NCBI RefSeq assembly: GCF_964204865.1
Contig: NC_135255.1
Span: 17,575,135-17,639,134, forward strand
Origin: Styela clava
Lineage: Eukaryota > Chordata > Ascidiacea > Stolidobranchia > Styelidae
Direction: 5' to 3'
Length of the DNA: 64,000 nt
Shown here one piece after another: positions 38,214-50,339 of the stretch. The notes beneath the pieces are model-generated. The model was not told the DNA's origin, ran no database searches, and saw nothing but the letters and a program-made list of their open reading frames with translations. A program made the translations under genes and the position numbers. How positions within the stretch are numbered: position 1 is the stretch's first letter; every line of letters starts with the position of its first letter.

Positions 38214-38464
38214 CCCTGCTAAAACGCTTAAAAACAGTGAAAAACCGTCAAAAAACACCAATAACCCTGCTAAAACGCTTAAAAACAGTGAAAAACCGTC
38301 AAAAAACACCAATAACCCTGCTAAAACGCTTAAAATCAGTGAAAAACCGTCAAAAAACACCAATAACCCTGCTAAAACGCTTAAAAACAGTGAAAAACCG
38401 TCAAAAAACACCAATAACCCTGCTAAAACGCTTAAAAACAGTGAAAAACCGTCAAAAAACACCA
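38214..38464. repeat. 51-bp minisatellite at the element's left end
   Basis: Four full monomers of 51 bp (starts 38214, 38265, 38316, 38367) and a fifth of 47 bp (38418-38464). They are almost identical; the third has T at 38336. Each begins with the element's own terminal bases CCCTGCTAAAACGC, so the tip of the transposon was itself duplicated. Because 51 is a multiple of 3, frames stay open on both strands (17-residue periods), but these are by-products and not genes. Confidence 0.9.
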
Positions 38465-39382
38465 CTCTCTTCCAGCTGTTGACCCAATTAATTTGACATG
38501 GTCTTTTTGAAGTTATTTTTTTTGTCAACCACTAAGCCCTAAAGCTTCTCTTATGGATTTTTAAAAGCGTGTGCTAGAGTTCTATTCAGCAATATATCTT
38601 TAAAACACACTCCGAAAAAAAAATTTTTTTGCAAAAATATCTCAAAAATTTCTAAAAATAAATAGGACTTTGAGAAATTCTGTGTACAGTAGAGGGTTAA
38701 TAATTAATTCCTGATTAATTAATTTTTTTTTCAACGTTTTCGTTAAGTTTTTCTTAACACAACATCACCGAAACGCCTATTATAGCATAAATGGTCATTA
38801 CTCTGAAATTCACAATTGTATTTACAGGTGTATCAAGTTCAAGGCTAAAATTACTGATTTTGATGACGTCACAGCTCTTATTATTACTGCACAGACCACC
38901 CCCAACGCAAAAAAATTAAATTTTTTCGACGGAAATGCGCGTAGAACGGCGTAAACAATCCCATACGCGCATTTACGCGTTGAAATTACCATTAATTTTA
39001 CGTTTTTTTTAACTACAAAAAATCTCCATACTTCTGCCAACTATGGAGCAGTCGAAATCATATTCATCAAAACAACACAGCGCCAGGGATGGTCAGGGAT
39101 AGTTAGTATGACTGAAAATACATGCTAAAACAATAATAAGTCATTATAAAGGAGTATTTCCTGTCTGAGCTGAGTCGACATTTTCAGACGTCTGACAGGC
39201 GATTTTGAAATCCACGGTATTTATAGCATTCGCACTTTGCGTCACGGCTGGAAGGTTCTATCGCTTCTCTCATATCAGGCGATAACGTCAACAAAGAGCT
39301 AAGAGCGATATTAACAGTAGTTTACCGAGCACAAAATTAAGCGTAAATATTCTCTCATATGAGCTTAGCCGCTGGAAAAGGG
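38465..39382. other. Non-coding body of the inserted element
   Basis: A+T-rich, without a credible gene. It holds several short palindromes: A9T7 run at 38615-38630, AATTAAT/ATTAATT at 38702-38720, a full CRE TGACGTCA at 38864-38871, CTCCATA/TATGGAG at 39024-39048, CAGACGTCTG at 39185-39194 and CTCATATGAG at 39354-39363. Many small hairpins are usual in MITEs. Confidence 0.7.
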
Positions 39383-39386
39383 TTAA
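39383..39386. repeat. TTAA target-site duplication, right
   Basis: Right copy of the duplicated TTAA; normal spacer sequence resumes directly with ATGAAACG. Confidence 0.9.
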
Positions 39387-39632
39387 ATGAAACGCTACAG
39401 GAGATAAATTTGCGAAGACGTAATCATTTCTGACAAAATTGTACATTATAAAGATGATTTGTACCTGAGATGTCAGTCAACGGTTAAAATAAATCGTAAC
39501 CTTCAACCATCCAGAATGGGTCCACCATTCCCAGCCCCACTAATTAGTATTGTAAGTGGAAACTTAATCACCGTCACCGGAACCGTTTTCATAAATTCCC
39601 AATACATTATTGCGTGAAAACACCGACCATTT

Positions 39633-39819
39633 ATCGCTTCTTCGGCCTATTGGCTAAGATCAAGTGTAGTAACTGTTCTATTCAGATTAATACCTGAATC
39701 GTGGGGTACTCCCCCACTCTTGTATTAATTTGATTTTTGCGACGACGAGAGCGAGGGTTCGGCTTGCCACTCCGCTCTCACCGGTCGGCTTGGCGTTGCA
39801 CTACAGCCTTGACTGGCCC
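39633..39819 (+). ncRNA. U2: U2 snRNA, consensus copy after insertion
   Basis: Consensus. Keeps its octamer-like box (39408-39415) and PSE (39568-39585), because the transposon lies farther upstream. Confidence 0.95.
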
Positions 39820-40801
39820 GTCACTTTCCTATTCGGAAAGTTACGATTTATATAATGTTTGTCATGTTTCTCCTACTACTTTGTAAGGCAAAGCGAGTAC
39901 TCACCCTCGTTCCGTGTCTTTTGGAATGGGCGCGGAGCGTCAGGCACGAAGACAGCTGCAAATCTTCCATACTGCTTCCACCGGAGTAACTTCGGAACGC
40001 ACAACAATTTCACGAATTCTTTAAATGGAAGTTAGATGGGCATTGTGATGTCACAGAGCAGAGACTGCAATTAAAATGTATTTGGTTACAGGCGAAGAGA
40101 ATCTGGAATTTCTTTAACCGGTTAACTGCAGCGTGACGTTTGACGTAATATTTATTGTTTTAGCTTATTACGTCGCAATGGTTACAAATTAATTTCGAGT
40201 GATTTATCCTGGTATCTCTCAAAATTATTGACGAATCTAGATCGTTTTGTGATCCCTTGCTGCAAGAGATATGCAGCGTGCTTTGGACATATGGAAGTAT
40301 TTTCGTGAAACAGTTTCCGTTATTCAATGTCACTTATGTGACAAATTTACAGTGCCCAGTGTGCAAATTCTTCTTTGAGATATCATACGGAAAAACAGCA
40401 TCAACTGCGCCACATGGAATAGACAATTTACGCTTTTACCGAAAACTGATTATGAATTTATCATTGTCCAAATTTCATAATCAGCAATCTTGGTACTTCA
40501 ATTATTTTTCACCTCTATTGGGTCTCTACAAATACAGTTAGTGATATTCTTTTAAATGAAACGCTACAGGAGATAAATTTGCGAAGACGTAATCATTTCT
40601 GACAAAATTGTACATTATAAAGATGATTTGTACCTGAGATGTCAGTCAACGGTTAAAATAAATCGTAACCTTCAACCATCCAGAATGGGTCCACCATTCC
40701 CAGCCCCACTAATTAGTATTGTAAGTGGAAACTTAATCACCGTCACCGGAACCGTTTTCATAAATTCCCAATACATTATTGCGTGAAAACACCGACCATT
40801 T

Positions 40802-40988
40802 ATCGCTTCTTCGGCCTATTGGCTAAGATCAAGTGTAGTAACTGTTCTATTCAGATTAATACCTGAATCGTGGGGTACTCCCCCACTCTTGTATTAATTT
40901 GATTTTTGCGACGACGAGAGCGAGGGTTCGGCTTGCCACTCCGCTCTCACCGGTCGGCTTGGCGTTGCACTACAGCCTTGACTGGCCC
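40802..40988 (+). ncRNA. U2: U2 snRNA, consensus copy
   Basis: Consensus. PSE at 40737-40754. Confidence 0.95.
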
Positions 40989-41970
40989 GTCACTTTCCTA
41001 TTCGGAAAGTTACGATTTATATAATGTTTGTCATGTTTCTCCTACTACTTTGTAAGGCAAAGCGAGTACTCACCCTCGTTCCGTGTCTTTTGGAATGGGC
41101 GCGGAGCGTCAGGCACGAAGACAGCTGCAAATCTTCCATACTGCTTCCACCGGAGTAACTTCGGAACGCACAACAATTTCACGAATTCTTTAAATGGAAG
41201 TTAGATGGGCATTGTGATGTCACAGAGCAGAGACTGCAATTAAAATGTATTTGGTTACAGGCGAAGAGAATCTGGAATTTCTTTAACCGGTTAACTGCAG
41301 CGTGACGTTTGACGTAATATTTATTGTTTTAGCTTATTACGTCGCAATGGTTACAAATTAATTTCGAGTGATTTATCCTGGTATCTCTCAAAATTATTGA
41401 CGAATCTAGATCGTTTTGTGATCCCTTGCTGCAAGAGATATGCAGCGTGCTTTGGACATATGGAAGTATTTTCGTGAAACAGTTTCCGTTATTCAATGTC
41501 ACTTATGTGACAAATTTACAGTGCCCAGTGTGCAAATTCTTCTTTGAGATATCATACGGAAAAACAGCATCAACTGCGCCACATGGAATAGACAATTTAC
41601 GCTTTTACCGAAAACTGATTATGAATTTATCATTGTCCAAATTTCATAATCAGCAATCTTGGTACTTCAATTATTTTTCACCTCTATTGGGTCTCTACAA
41701 ATACAGTTAGTGATATTCTTTTAAATGAAACGCTACAGGAGATAAATTTGCGAAGACGTAATCATTTCTGACAAAATTGTACATTATAAAGATGATTTGT
41801 ACCTGAGATGTCAGTCAACGGTTAAAATAAATCGTAACCTTCAACCATCCAGAATGGGTCCACCATTCCCAGCCCCACTAATTAGTATTGTAAGTGGAAA
41901 CTTAATCACCGTCACCGGAACCGTTTTCATAAATTCCCAATACATTATTGCGTGAAAACACCGACCATTT

Positions 41971-42157
41971 ATCGCTTCTTCGGCCTATTGGCTAAGATCA
42001 AGTGTAGTAACTGTTCTGTTCAGATTAATACCTGAATCGTGGGGTACTCCCCCACTCTTGTATTAATTTGATTTTTGCGACGACGAGAGCGAGGGTTCGG
42101 CTTGCCACTCCGCTCTCACCGGTCGGCTTGGCGTTGCACTACAGCCTTGACTGGCCC
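41971..42157 (+). ncRNA. U2: U2 snRNA, stem IIa G-U variant
   Basis: G replaces A at 42018 (nt 48), turning the outer A-U pair of stem IIa into G-U. First of three successive copies with this change. PSE at 41906-41923. Confidence 0.94.
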
Positions 42158-43139
42158 GTCACTTTCCTATTCGGAAAGTTACGATTTATATAATGTTTGT
42201 CATGTTTCTCCTACTACTTTGTAAGGCAAAGCGAGTACTCACCCTCGTTCCGTGTCTTTTGGAATGGGCGCGGAGCGTCAGGCACGAAGACAGCTGCAAA
42301 TCTTCCATACTGCTTCCACCGGAGTAACTTCGGAACGCACAACAATTTCACGAATTCTTTAAATGGAAGTTAGATGGGCATTGTGATGTCACAGAGCAGA
42401 GACTGCAATTAAAATGTATTTGGTTACAGGCGAAGAGAATCTGGAATTTCTTTAACCGGTTAACTGCAGCGTGACGTTTGACGTAATATTTATTGTTTTA
42501 GCTTATTACGTCGCAATGGTTACAAATTAATTTCGAGTGATTTATCCTGGTATCTCTCAAAATTATTGACGAATCTAGATCGTTTTGTGATCCCTTGCTG
42601 CAAGAGATATGCAGCGTGCTTTGGACATATGGAAGTATTTTCGTGAAACAGTTTCCGTTATTCAATGTCACTTATGTGACAAATTTACAGTGCCCAGTGT
42701 GCAAATTCTTCTTTGAGATATCATACGGAAAAACAGCATCAACTGCGCCACATGGAATAGACAATTTACGCTTTTACCGAAAACTGATTATGAATTTATC
42801 ATTGTCCAAATTTCATAATCAGCAATCTTGGTACTTCAATTATTTTTCACCTCTATTGGGTCTCTACAAATACAGTTAGTGATATTCTTTTAAATGAAAC
42901 GCTACAGGAGATAAATTTGCGAAGACGTAATCATTTCTGACAAAATTGTACATTATAAAGATGATTTGTACCTGAGATGTCAGTCAACGGTTAAAATAAA
43001 TCGTAACCTTCAACCATCCAGAATGGGTCCACCATTCCCAGCCCCACTAATTAGTATTGTAAGTGGAAACTTAATCACCGTCACCGGAACCGTTTTCATA
43101 AATTCCCAATACATTATTGCGTGAAAACACCGACCATTT

Positions 43140-43326
43140 ATCGCTTCTTCGGCCTATTGGCTAAGATCAAGTGTAGTAACTGTTCTGTTCAGATTAATAC
43201 CTGAATCGTGGGGTACTCCCCCACTCTTGTATTAATTTGATTTTTGCGACGACGAGAGCGAGGGTTCGGCTTGCCACTCCGCTCTCACCGGTCGGCTTGG
43301 CGTTGCACTACAGCCTTGACTGGCCC
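43140..43326 (+). ncRNA. U2: U2 snRNA, stem IIa G-U variant
   Basis: G at 43187 (nt 48), as in the copies before and after it. PSE at 43075-43092. Confidence 0.94.
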
Positions 43327-44308
43327 GTCACTTTCCTATTCGGAAAGTTACGATTTATATAATGTTTGTCATGTTTCTCCTACTACTTTGTAAGGCAAAG
43401 CGAGTACTCACCCTCGTTCCGTGTCTTTTGGAATGGGCGCGGAGCGTCAGGCACGAAGACAGCTGCAAATCTTCCATACTGCTTCCACCGGAGTAACTTC
43501 GGAACGCACAACAATTTCACGAATTCTTTAAATGGAAGTTAGATGGGCATTGTGATGTCACAGAGCAGAGACTGCAATTAAAATGTATTTGGTTACAGGC
43601 GAAGAGAATCTGGAATTTCTTTAACCGGTTAACTGCAGCGTGACGTTTGACGTAATATTTATTGTTTTAGCTTATTACGTCGCAATGGTTACAAATTAAT
43701 TTCGAGTGATTTATCCTGGTATCTCTCAAAATTATTGACGAATCTAGATCGTTTTGTGATCCCTTGCTGCAAGAGATATGCAGCGTGCTTTGGACATATG
43801 GAAGTATTTTCGTGAAACAGTTTCCGTTATTCAATGTCACTTATGTGACAAATTTACAGTGCCCAGTGTGCAAATTCTTCTTTGAGATATCATACGGAAA
43901 AACAGCATCAACTGCGCCACATGGAATAGACAATTTACGCTTTTACCGAAAACTGATTATGAATTTATCATTGTCCAAATTTCATAATCAGCAATCTTGG
44001 TACTTCAATTATTTTTCACCTCTATTGGGTCTCTACAAATACAGTTAGTGATATTCTTTTAAATGAAACGCTACAGGAGATAAATTTGCGAAGACGTAAT
44101 CATTTCTGACAAAATTGTACATTATAAAGATGATTTGTACCTGAGATGTCAGTCAACGGTTAAAATAAATCGTAACCTTCAACCATCCAGAATGGGTCCA
44201 CCATTCCCAGCCCCACTAATTAGTATTGTAAGTGGAAACTTAATCACCGTCACCGGAACCGTTTTCATAAATTCCCAATACATTATTGCGTGAAAACACC
44301 GACCATTT

Positions 44309-44495
44309 ATCGCTTCTTCGGCCTATTGGCTAAGATCAAGTGTAGTAACTGTTCTGTTCAGATTAATACCTGAATCGTGGGGTACTCCCCCACTCTTGTA
44401 TTAATTTGATTTTTGCGACGACGAGAGCGAGGGTTCGGCTTGCCACTCCGCTCTCACCGGTCGGCTTGGCGTTGCACTACAGCCTTGACTGGCCC
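44309..44495 (+). ncRNA. U2: U2 snRNA, stem IIa G-U variant
   Basis: G at 44356 (nt 48); last of the three. PSE at 44244-44261. Confidence 0.94.
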
Positions 44496-45477
44496 GTCAC
44501 TTTCCTATTCGGAAAGTTACGATTTATATAATGTTTGTCATGTTTCTCCTACTACTTTGTAAGGCAAAGCGAGTACTCACCCTCGTTCCGTGTCTTTTGG
44601 AATGGGCGCGGAGCGTCAGGCACGAAGACAGCTGCAAATCTTCCATACTGCTTCCACCGGAGTAACTTCGGAACGCACAACAATTTCACGAATTCTTTAA
44701 ATGGAAGTTAGATGGGCATTGTGATGTCACAGAGCAGAGACTGCAATTAAAATGTATTTGGTTACAGGCGAAGAGAATCTGGAATTTCTTTAACCGGTTA
44801 ACTGCAGCGTGACGTTTGACGTAATATTTATTGTTTTAGCTTATTACGTCGCAATGGTTACAAATTAATTTCGAGTGATTTATCCTGGTATCTCTCAAAA
44901 TTATTGACGAATCTAGATCGTTTTGTGATCCCTTGCTGCAAGAGATATGCAGCGTGCTTTGGACATATGGAAGTATTTTCGTGAAACAGTTTCCGTTATT
45001 CAATGTCACTTATGTGACAAATTTACAGTGCCCAGTGTGCAAATTCTTCTTTGAGATATCATACGGAAAAACAGCATCAACTGCGCCACATGGAATAGAC
45101 AATTTACGCTTTTACCGAAAACTGATTATGAATTTATCATTGTCCAATTTTCATAATCAGCAATCTTGGTACTTCAATTATTTTTCACCTCTATTGGGTC
45201 TCTACAAATACAGTTAGTGATATTCTTTTAAATGAAACGCTACAGGAGATAAATTTGCGAAGACGTAATCATTTCTGACAAAATTGTACATTATAAAGAT
45301 GATTTGTACCTGAGATGTCAGTCAACGGTTAAAATAAATCGTAACCTTCAACCATCCAGAATGGGTCCACCATTCCCAGCCCCACTAATTAGTATTGTAA
45401 GTGGAAACTTAATCACCGTCACCGGAACCGTTTTCATAAATTCCCAATACATTATTGCGTGAAAACACCGACCATTT

Positions 45478-45664
45478 ATCGCTTCTTCGGCCTATTGGCT
45501 AAGATCAAGTGTAGTAACTGTTCTATTCAGATTAATACCTGAATCGTGGGGTACTCCCCCACTCTTGTATTAATTTGATTTTTGCGACGACGAGAGCGAG
45601 GGTTCGGCTTGCCACTCCGCTCTCACCGGTCGGCTTGGCGTTGCACTACAGCCTTGACTGGCCC
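45478..45664 (+). ncRNA. U2: U2 snRNA, consensus copy
   Basis: Consensus. PSE at 45413-45430. The 3' flank has T at 45757, as at 31782 and 36401. Confidence 0.95.
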
Positions 45665-46645
45665 GTCACTTTCCTATTCGGAAAGTTACGATTTATATAA
45701 TGTTTGTCATGTTTCTCCTACTACTTTGTAAGGCAAAGCGAGTACTCACCCTCGTTTCGTGTCTTTTGGAATGGGCGCGGAGCGTCAGGCACGAAGACAG
45801 CTGCAAATCTTCCATACTGCTTCCACCGGAGTAACTTCGGAACGCACAACAATTTCACGAATTCTTTAAATGGAAGTTAGATGGGCATTGTGATGTCACA
45901 GAGCAGAGACTGCAATTAAAATGTATTTGGTTACAGGCGAAGAGAATCTGGAATTTCTTTAACCGGTTAACTGCAGCGTGACGTTTGACGTAATATTTAT
46001 TGTTTTAGCTTATTACGTCGCAATGGTTACAAATTAATTTCGAGTGATTTATCCTGGTATCTCTCAAAATTATTGACGAATCTAGATCGTTTTGTGATCC
46101 CTTGCTGCAAGAGATATGCAGCGTGCTTTGGACATATGGAAGTATTTTCGTGAAACAGTTTCCGTTATTCAATGTCACTTATGTGACAAATTTACAGTGC
46201 CCAGTGTGCAAATTCTTCTTTGAGATATCATACGGAAAAACAGCATCAACTGCGCCACATGGAATAGACAATTTACGCTTTTACCGAAAACTGATTATGA
46301 ATTTATCATTGTCAAATTTCATAATCAGCAATCTTGGTACTTCAATTATTTTTCACCTCTATTGGGTCTCTACAAATACAGTTAGTGATATTCTTTTAAA
46401 TGAAACGCTACAGGAGATAAATTTGCGAAGACGTAATCATTTCTGACAAAATTGTACATTATAAAGATGATTTGTACCTGAGATGTCAGTCAACGGTTAA
46501 AATAAATCGTAACCTTCAACCATCCAGAATGGGTCCACCATTCCCAGCCCCACTAATTAGTATTGTAAGTGGAAACTTAATCACCGTCACCGGAACCGTT
46601 TTCATAAATTCCCAATACATTATTGCGTGAAAACACCGACCATTT

Positions 46646-46832
46646 ATCGCTTCTTCGGCCTATTGGCTAAGATCAAGTGTAGTAACTGTTCTATTCAGAT
46701 TGATACCTGAATCGTGGGGTACTCCCCCACTCTTGTATTAATTTGATTTTTGCGACGACGAGAGCGAGGGTTCGGCTTGCCACTCCGCTCTCACCGGTCG
46801 GCTTGGCGTTGCACTACAGCCTTGACTGGCCC
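46646..46832 (+). ncRNA. U2: U2 snRNA, variant in loop IIa
   Basis: G replaces A at 46702 (nt 57), in loop IIa; the same change is in the copy three units on. The 3' inverted repeat has G at 46836 (a G-U pair). The upstream spacer lost 1 nt near 46314. PSE at 46581-46598. Confidence 0.94.
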
Positions 46833-47814
46833 GTCGCTTTCCTATTCGGAAAGTTACGATTTATATAATGTTTGTCATGTTTCTCCTACTACTTTGTAAG
46901 GCAAAGCGAGTACTCACCCTCGCTCCGTGTCTTTTGGAATGGGCGCGGAGCGTCAGGCACGAAGACAGCTGCAAATCTTCCATACTGCTTCCACCGGAGT
47001 AACTTCGGAACGCACAACAATTTCACGAATTCTTTAAATGGAAGTTAGATGGGCATTGTGATGTCACAGAGCAGAGACTGCAATTAAAATGTATTTGGTT
47101 ACAGGCGAAGAGAATCTGGAATTTCTTTAACCGGTTAACTGCAGCGTGACGTTTGACGTAATATTTATTGTTTTAGCTTATTACGTCGCAATGGTTACAA
47201 ATTAATTTCGAGTGATTTATCCTGGTATCTCTCAAAATTATTGACGAATCTAGATCGTTTTGTGATCCCTTGCTGCAAGAGATATGCAGCGTGCTTTGGA
47301 CATATGGAAGTATTTTCGTGAAACAGTTTCCGTTATTCAATGTCACTTATGTGACAAATTTACAGTGCCCAGTGTGCAAATTCTTCTTTGAGATATCATA
47401 CGGAAAAACAGCATCAACTGCGCCACATGGAATAGACAATTTACGCTTTTACCGAAAACTGATTATGAATTTATCATTGTCCAAATTTCATAATCAGCAA
47501 TCTTGGTACTTCAATTATTTTTCACCTCTATTGGGTCTCTACAAATACAGTTAGTGATATTCTTTTAAATGAAACGCTACAGGAGATAAATTTGCGAAGA
47601 CGTAATCATTTCTGACAAAATTGTACATTATAAAGATGATTTGTTCCTGAGATGTCAGTCAACGGTTAAAATAAATCGTAACCTTCAACCATCCAGAATG
47701 GGTCCACCATTCCCAGCCCCACTAATTAGTATTGTAAGTGGAAACTTAATCACCGTCACCGGAACCGTTTTCATAAATTCCCAATACATTATTGCGTGAA
47801 AACACCGACCATTT

Positions 47815-48001
47815 ATCGCTTCTTCGGCCTATTGGCTAAGATCAAGTGTAGTAACTGTTCTATTCAGATTAATACCTGAATCGTGGGGTACTCCCCCACT
47901 CTTGTATTAATTTGATTTTTGCGACGACGAGAGCGAGGGTTCGGCTTGCCACTCCGCTCTCACCGGTCGGCTTGGCGTTGCACTACAGCCTTGACTGGCC
48001 C
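47815..48001 (+). ncRNA. U2: U2 snRNA, consensus copy
   Basis: Consensus. PSE at 47750-47767. Confidence 0.95.
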
Positions 48002-48983
48002 GTCACTTTCCTATTCGGAAAGTTACGATTTATATAATGTTTGTCATGTTTCTCCTACTACTTTGTAAGGCAAAGCGAGTACTCACCCTCGTTCCGTGTC
48101 TTTTGGAATGGGCGCGGAGCGTCAGGCACGAAGACAGCTGCAAATCTTCCATACTGCTTCCACCGGAGTAACTTCGGAACGCACAACAATTTCACGAATT
48201 CTTTAAATGGAAGTTAGATGGGCATTGTGATGTCACAGAGCAGAGACTGCAATTAAAATGTATTTGGTTACAGGCGAAGAGAATCTGGAATTTCTTTAAC
48301 CGGTTAACTGCAGCGTGACGTTTGACGTAATATTTATTGTTTTAGCTTATTACGTCGCAATGGTTACAAATTAATTTCGAGTGATTTATCCTGGTATCTC
48401 TCAAAATTATTGACGAATCTAGATCGTTTTGTGATCCCTTGCTGCAAGAGATATGCAGCGTGCTTTGGACATATGGAAGTATTTTCGTGAAACAGTTTCC
48501 GTTATTCAATGTCACTTATGTGACAAATTTACAGTGCCCAGTGTGCAAATTCTTCTTTGAGATATCATACGGAAAAACAGCATCAACTGCGCCACATGGA
48601 ATAGACAATTTACGCTTTTACCGAAAACTGATTATGAATTTATCATTGTCCAATTTTCATAATCAGCAATCTTGGTACTTCAATTATTTTTCACCTCTAT
48701 TGGGTCTCTACAAATACAGTTAGTGATATTCTTTTAAATGAAACGCTACAGGAGATAAATTTGCGAAGACGTAATCATTTCTGACAAAATTGTACATTAT
48801 AAAGATGATTTGTACCTGAGATGTCAGTCAACGGTTAAAATAAATCGTAACCTTCAACCATCCAGAATGGGTCCACCATTCCCAGCCCCACTAATTAGTA
48901 TTGTAAGTGGAAACTTAATCACCGTCACCGGAACCGTTTTCATAAATTCCCAATACATTATTGCGTGAAAACACCGACCATTT

Positions 48984-49170
48984 ATCGCTTCTTCGGCCTA
49001 TTGGCTAAGATCAAGTGTAGTAACTGTTCTATTCAGATTAATACCTGAATCGTGGGGTACTCCCCCACTCTTGTATTAATTTGATTTTTGCGACGACGAG
49101 AGCGAGGGTTCGGCTTGCCACTCCGCTCTCACCGGTCGGCTTGGCGTTGCACTACAGCCTTGACTGGCCC
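48984..49170 (+). ncRNA. U2: U2 snRNA, consensus copy
   Basis: Consensus. PSE at 48919-48936. Confidence 0.95.
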
Positions 49171-50152
49171 GTCACTTTCCTATTCGGAAAGTTACGATTT
49201 ATATAATGTTTGTCATGTTTCTCCTACTACTTTGTAAGGCAAAGCGAGTACTCACCCTCGTTCCGTGTCTTTTGGAATGGGCGCGGAGCGTCAGGCACGA
49301 AGACAGCTGCAAATCTTCCATACTGCTTCCACCGGAGTAACTTCGGAACGCACAACAATTTCACGAATTCTTTAAATGGAAGTTAGATGGGCATTGTGAT
49401 GTCACAGAGCAGAGACTGCAATTAAAATGTATTTGGTTACAGGCGAAGAGAATCTGGAATTTCTTTAACCGGTTAACTGCAGCGTGACGTTTGACGTAAT
49501 ATTTATTGTTTTAGCTTATTACGTCGCAATGGTTACAAATTAATTTCGAGTGATTTATCCTGGTATCTCTCAAAATTATTGACGAATCTAGATCGTTTTG
49601 TGATCCCTTGCTGCAAGAGATATGCAGCGTGCTTTGGACATATGGAAGTATTTTCGTGAAACAGTTTCCGTTATTCAATGTCACTTATGTGACAAATTTA
49701 CAGTGCCCAGTGTGCAAATTCTTCTTTGAGATATCATACGGAAAAACAGCATCAACTGCGCCACATGGAATAGACAATTTACGCTTTTACCGAAAACTGA
49801 TTATGAATTTATCATTGTCCAATTTTCATAATCAGCAATCTTGGTACTTCAATTATTTTTCACCTCTATTGGGTCTCTACAAATACAGTTAGTGATATTC
49901 TTTTAAATGAAACGCTACAGGAGATAAATTTGCGAAGACGTAATCATTTCTGACAAAATTGTACATTATAAAGATGATTTGTACCTGAGATGTCAGTCAA
50001 CGGTTAAAATAAATCGTAACCTTCAACCATCCAGAATGGGTCCACCATTCCCAGCCCCACTAATTAGTATTGTAAGTGGAAACTTAATCACCGTCACCGG
50101 AACCGTTTTCATAAATTCCCAATACATTATTGCGTGAAAACACCGACCATTT

Positions 50153-50339
50153 ATCGCTTCTTCGGCCTATTGGCTAAGATCAAGTGTAGTAACTGTTCTA
50201 TTCAGATTGATACCTGAATCGTGGGGTACTCCCCCACTCTTGTATTAATTTGATTTTTGCGACGACGAGAGCGAGGGTTCGGCTTGCCACTCCGCTCTCA
50301 CCGGTCGGCTTGGCGTTGCACTACAGCCTTGACTGGCCC
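50153..50339 (+). ncRNA. U2: U2 snRNA, variant in loop IIa
   Basis: G at 50209 (nt 57), the change also seen at 46702. PSE at 50088-50105. Confidence 0.94.

Larger units (their letters stand above)
38214..39382. mobile_element. Non-autonomous piggyBac-like element (MITE-like)
   Basis: 1,169 bp absent from every other unit in the window, inserted at TTAA with that tetranucleotide duplicated. It begins CCCTGCTAAAACGC and ends GCTGGAAAAGGG, so both termini read CCCT when viewed inward; beyond that the ends match poorly. TTAA duplication with CCC-type ends is the mark of piggyBac transposases. There is no transposase: the readable frames start with TTG or GTG, run through the minisatellite or are short. 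It therefore needed a transposase supplied elsewhere. It sits 247 bp before the U2 at 39633, outside the octamer-like box and PSE. Other TTAA-targeting elements are a less likely alternative. Confidence 0.8.

Noticed and set aside
38214-38464. CRISPR array
   Set aside because: The 51-bp monomers are contiguous and nearly identical, with no unique spacers; the genome is eukaryotic.
38196-38528. Repetitive open frames on both strands (17-residue periods)
   Set aside because: Produced by the 51-bp minisatellite, whose length is a multiple of three; starts are TTG and GTG.
38822-39040. 72-codon minus-strand frame in the inserted element
   Set aside because: TTG start, no recognisable domain, A+T-rich non-coding surroundings.
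38580-39270. Short U2-like pieces inside the insert (GTTCTATTCAG near 38579; TATCGCTTCT near 39257)
   Set aside because: Matches of 10-11 bases in about 1.2 kb, in no U2-like arrangement; taken as chance.
38214-39382. Helitron, because minisatellites occur in Helitron-like elements
   Set aside because: There is a clear TTAA duplication and CCCT/AGGG ends; Helitrons make no target duplication and end in CTRR.
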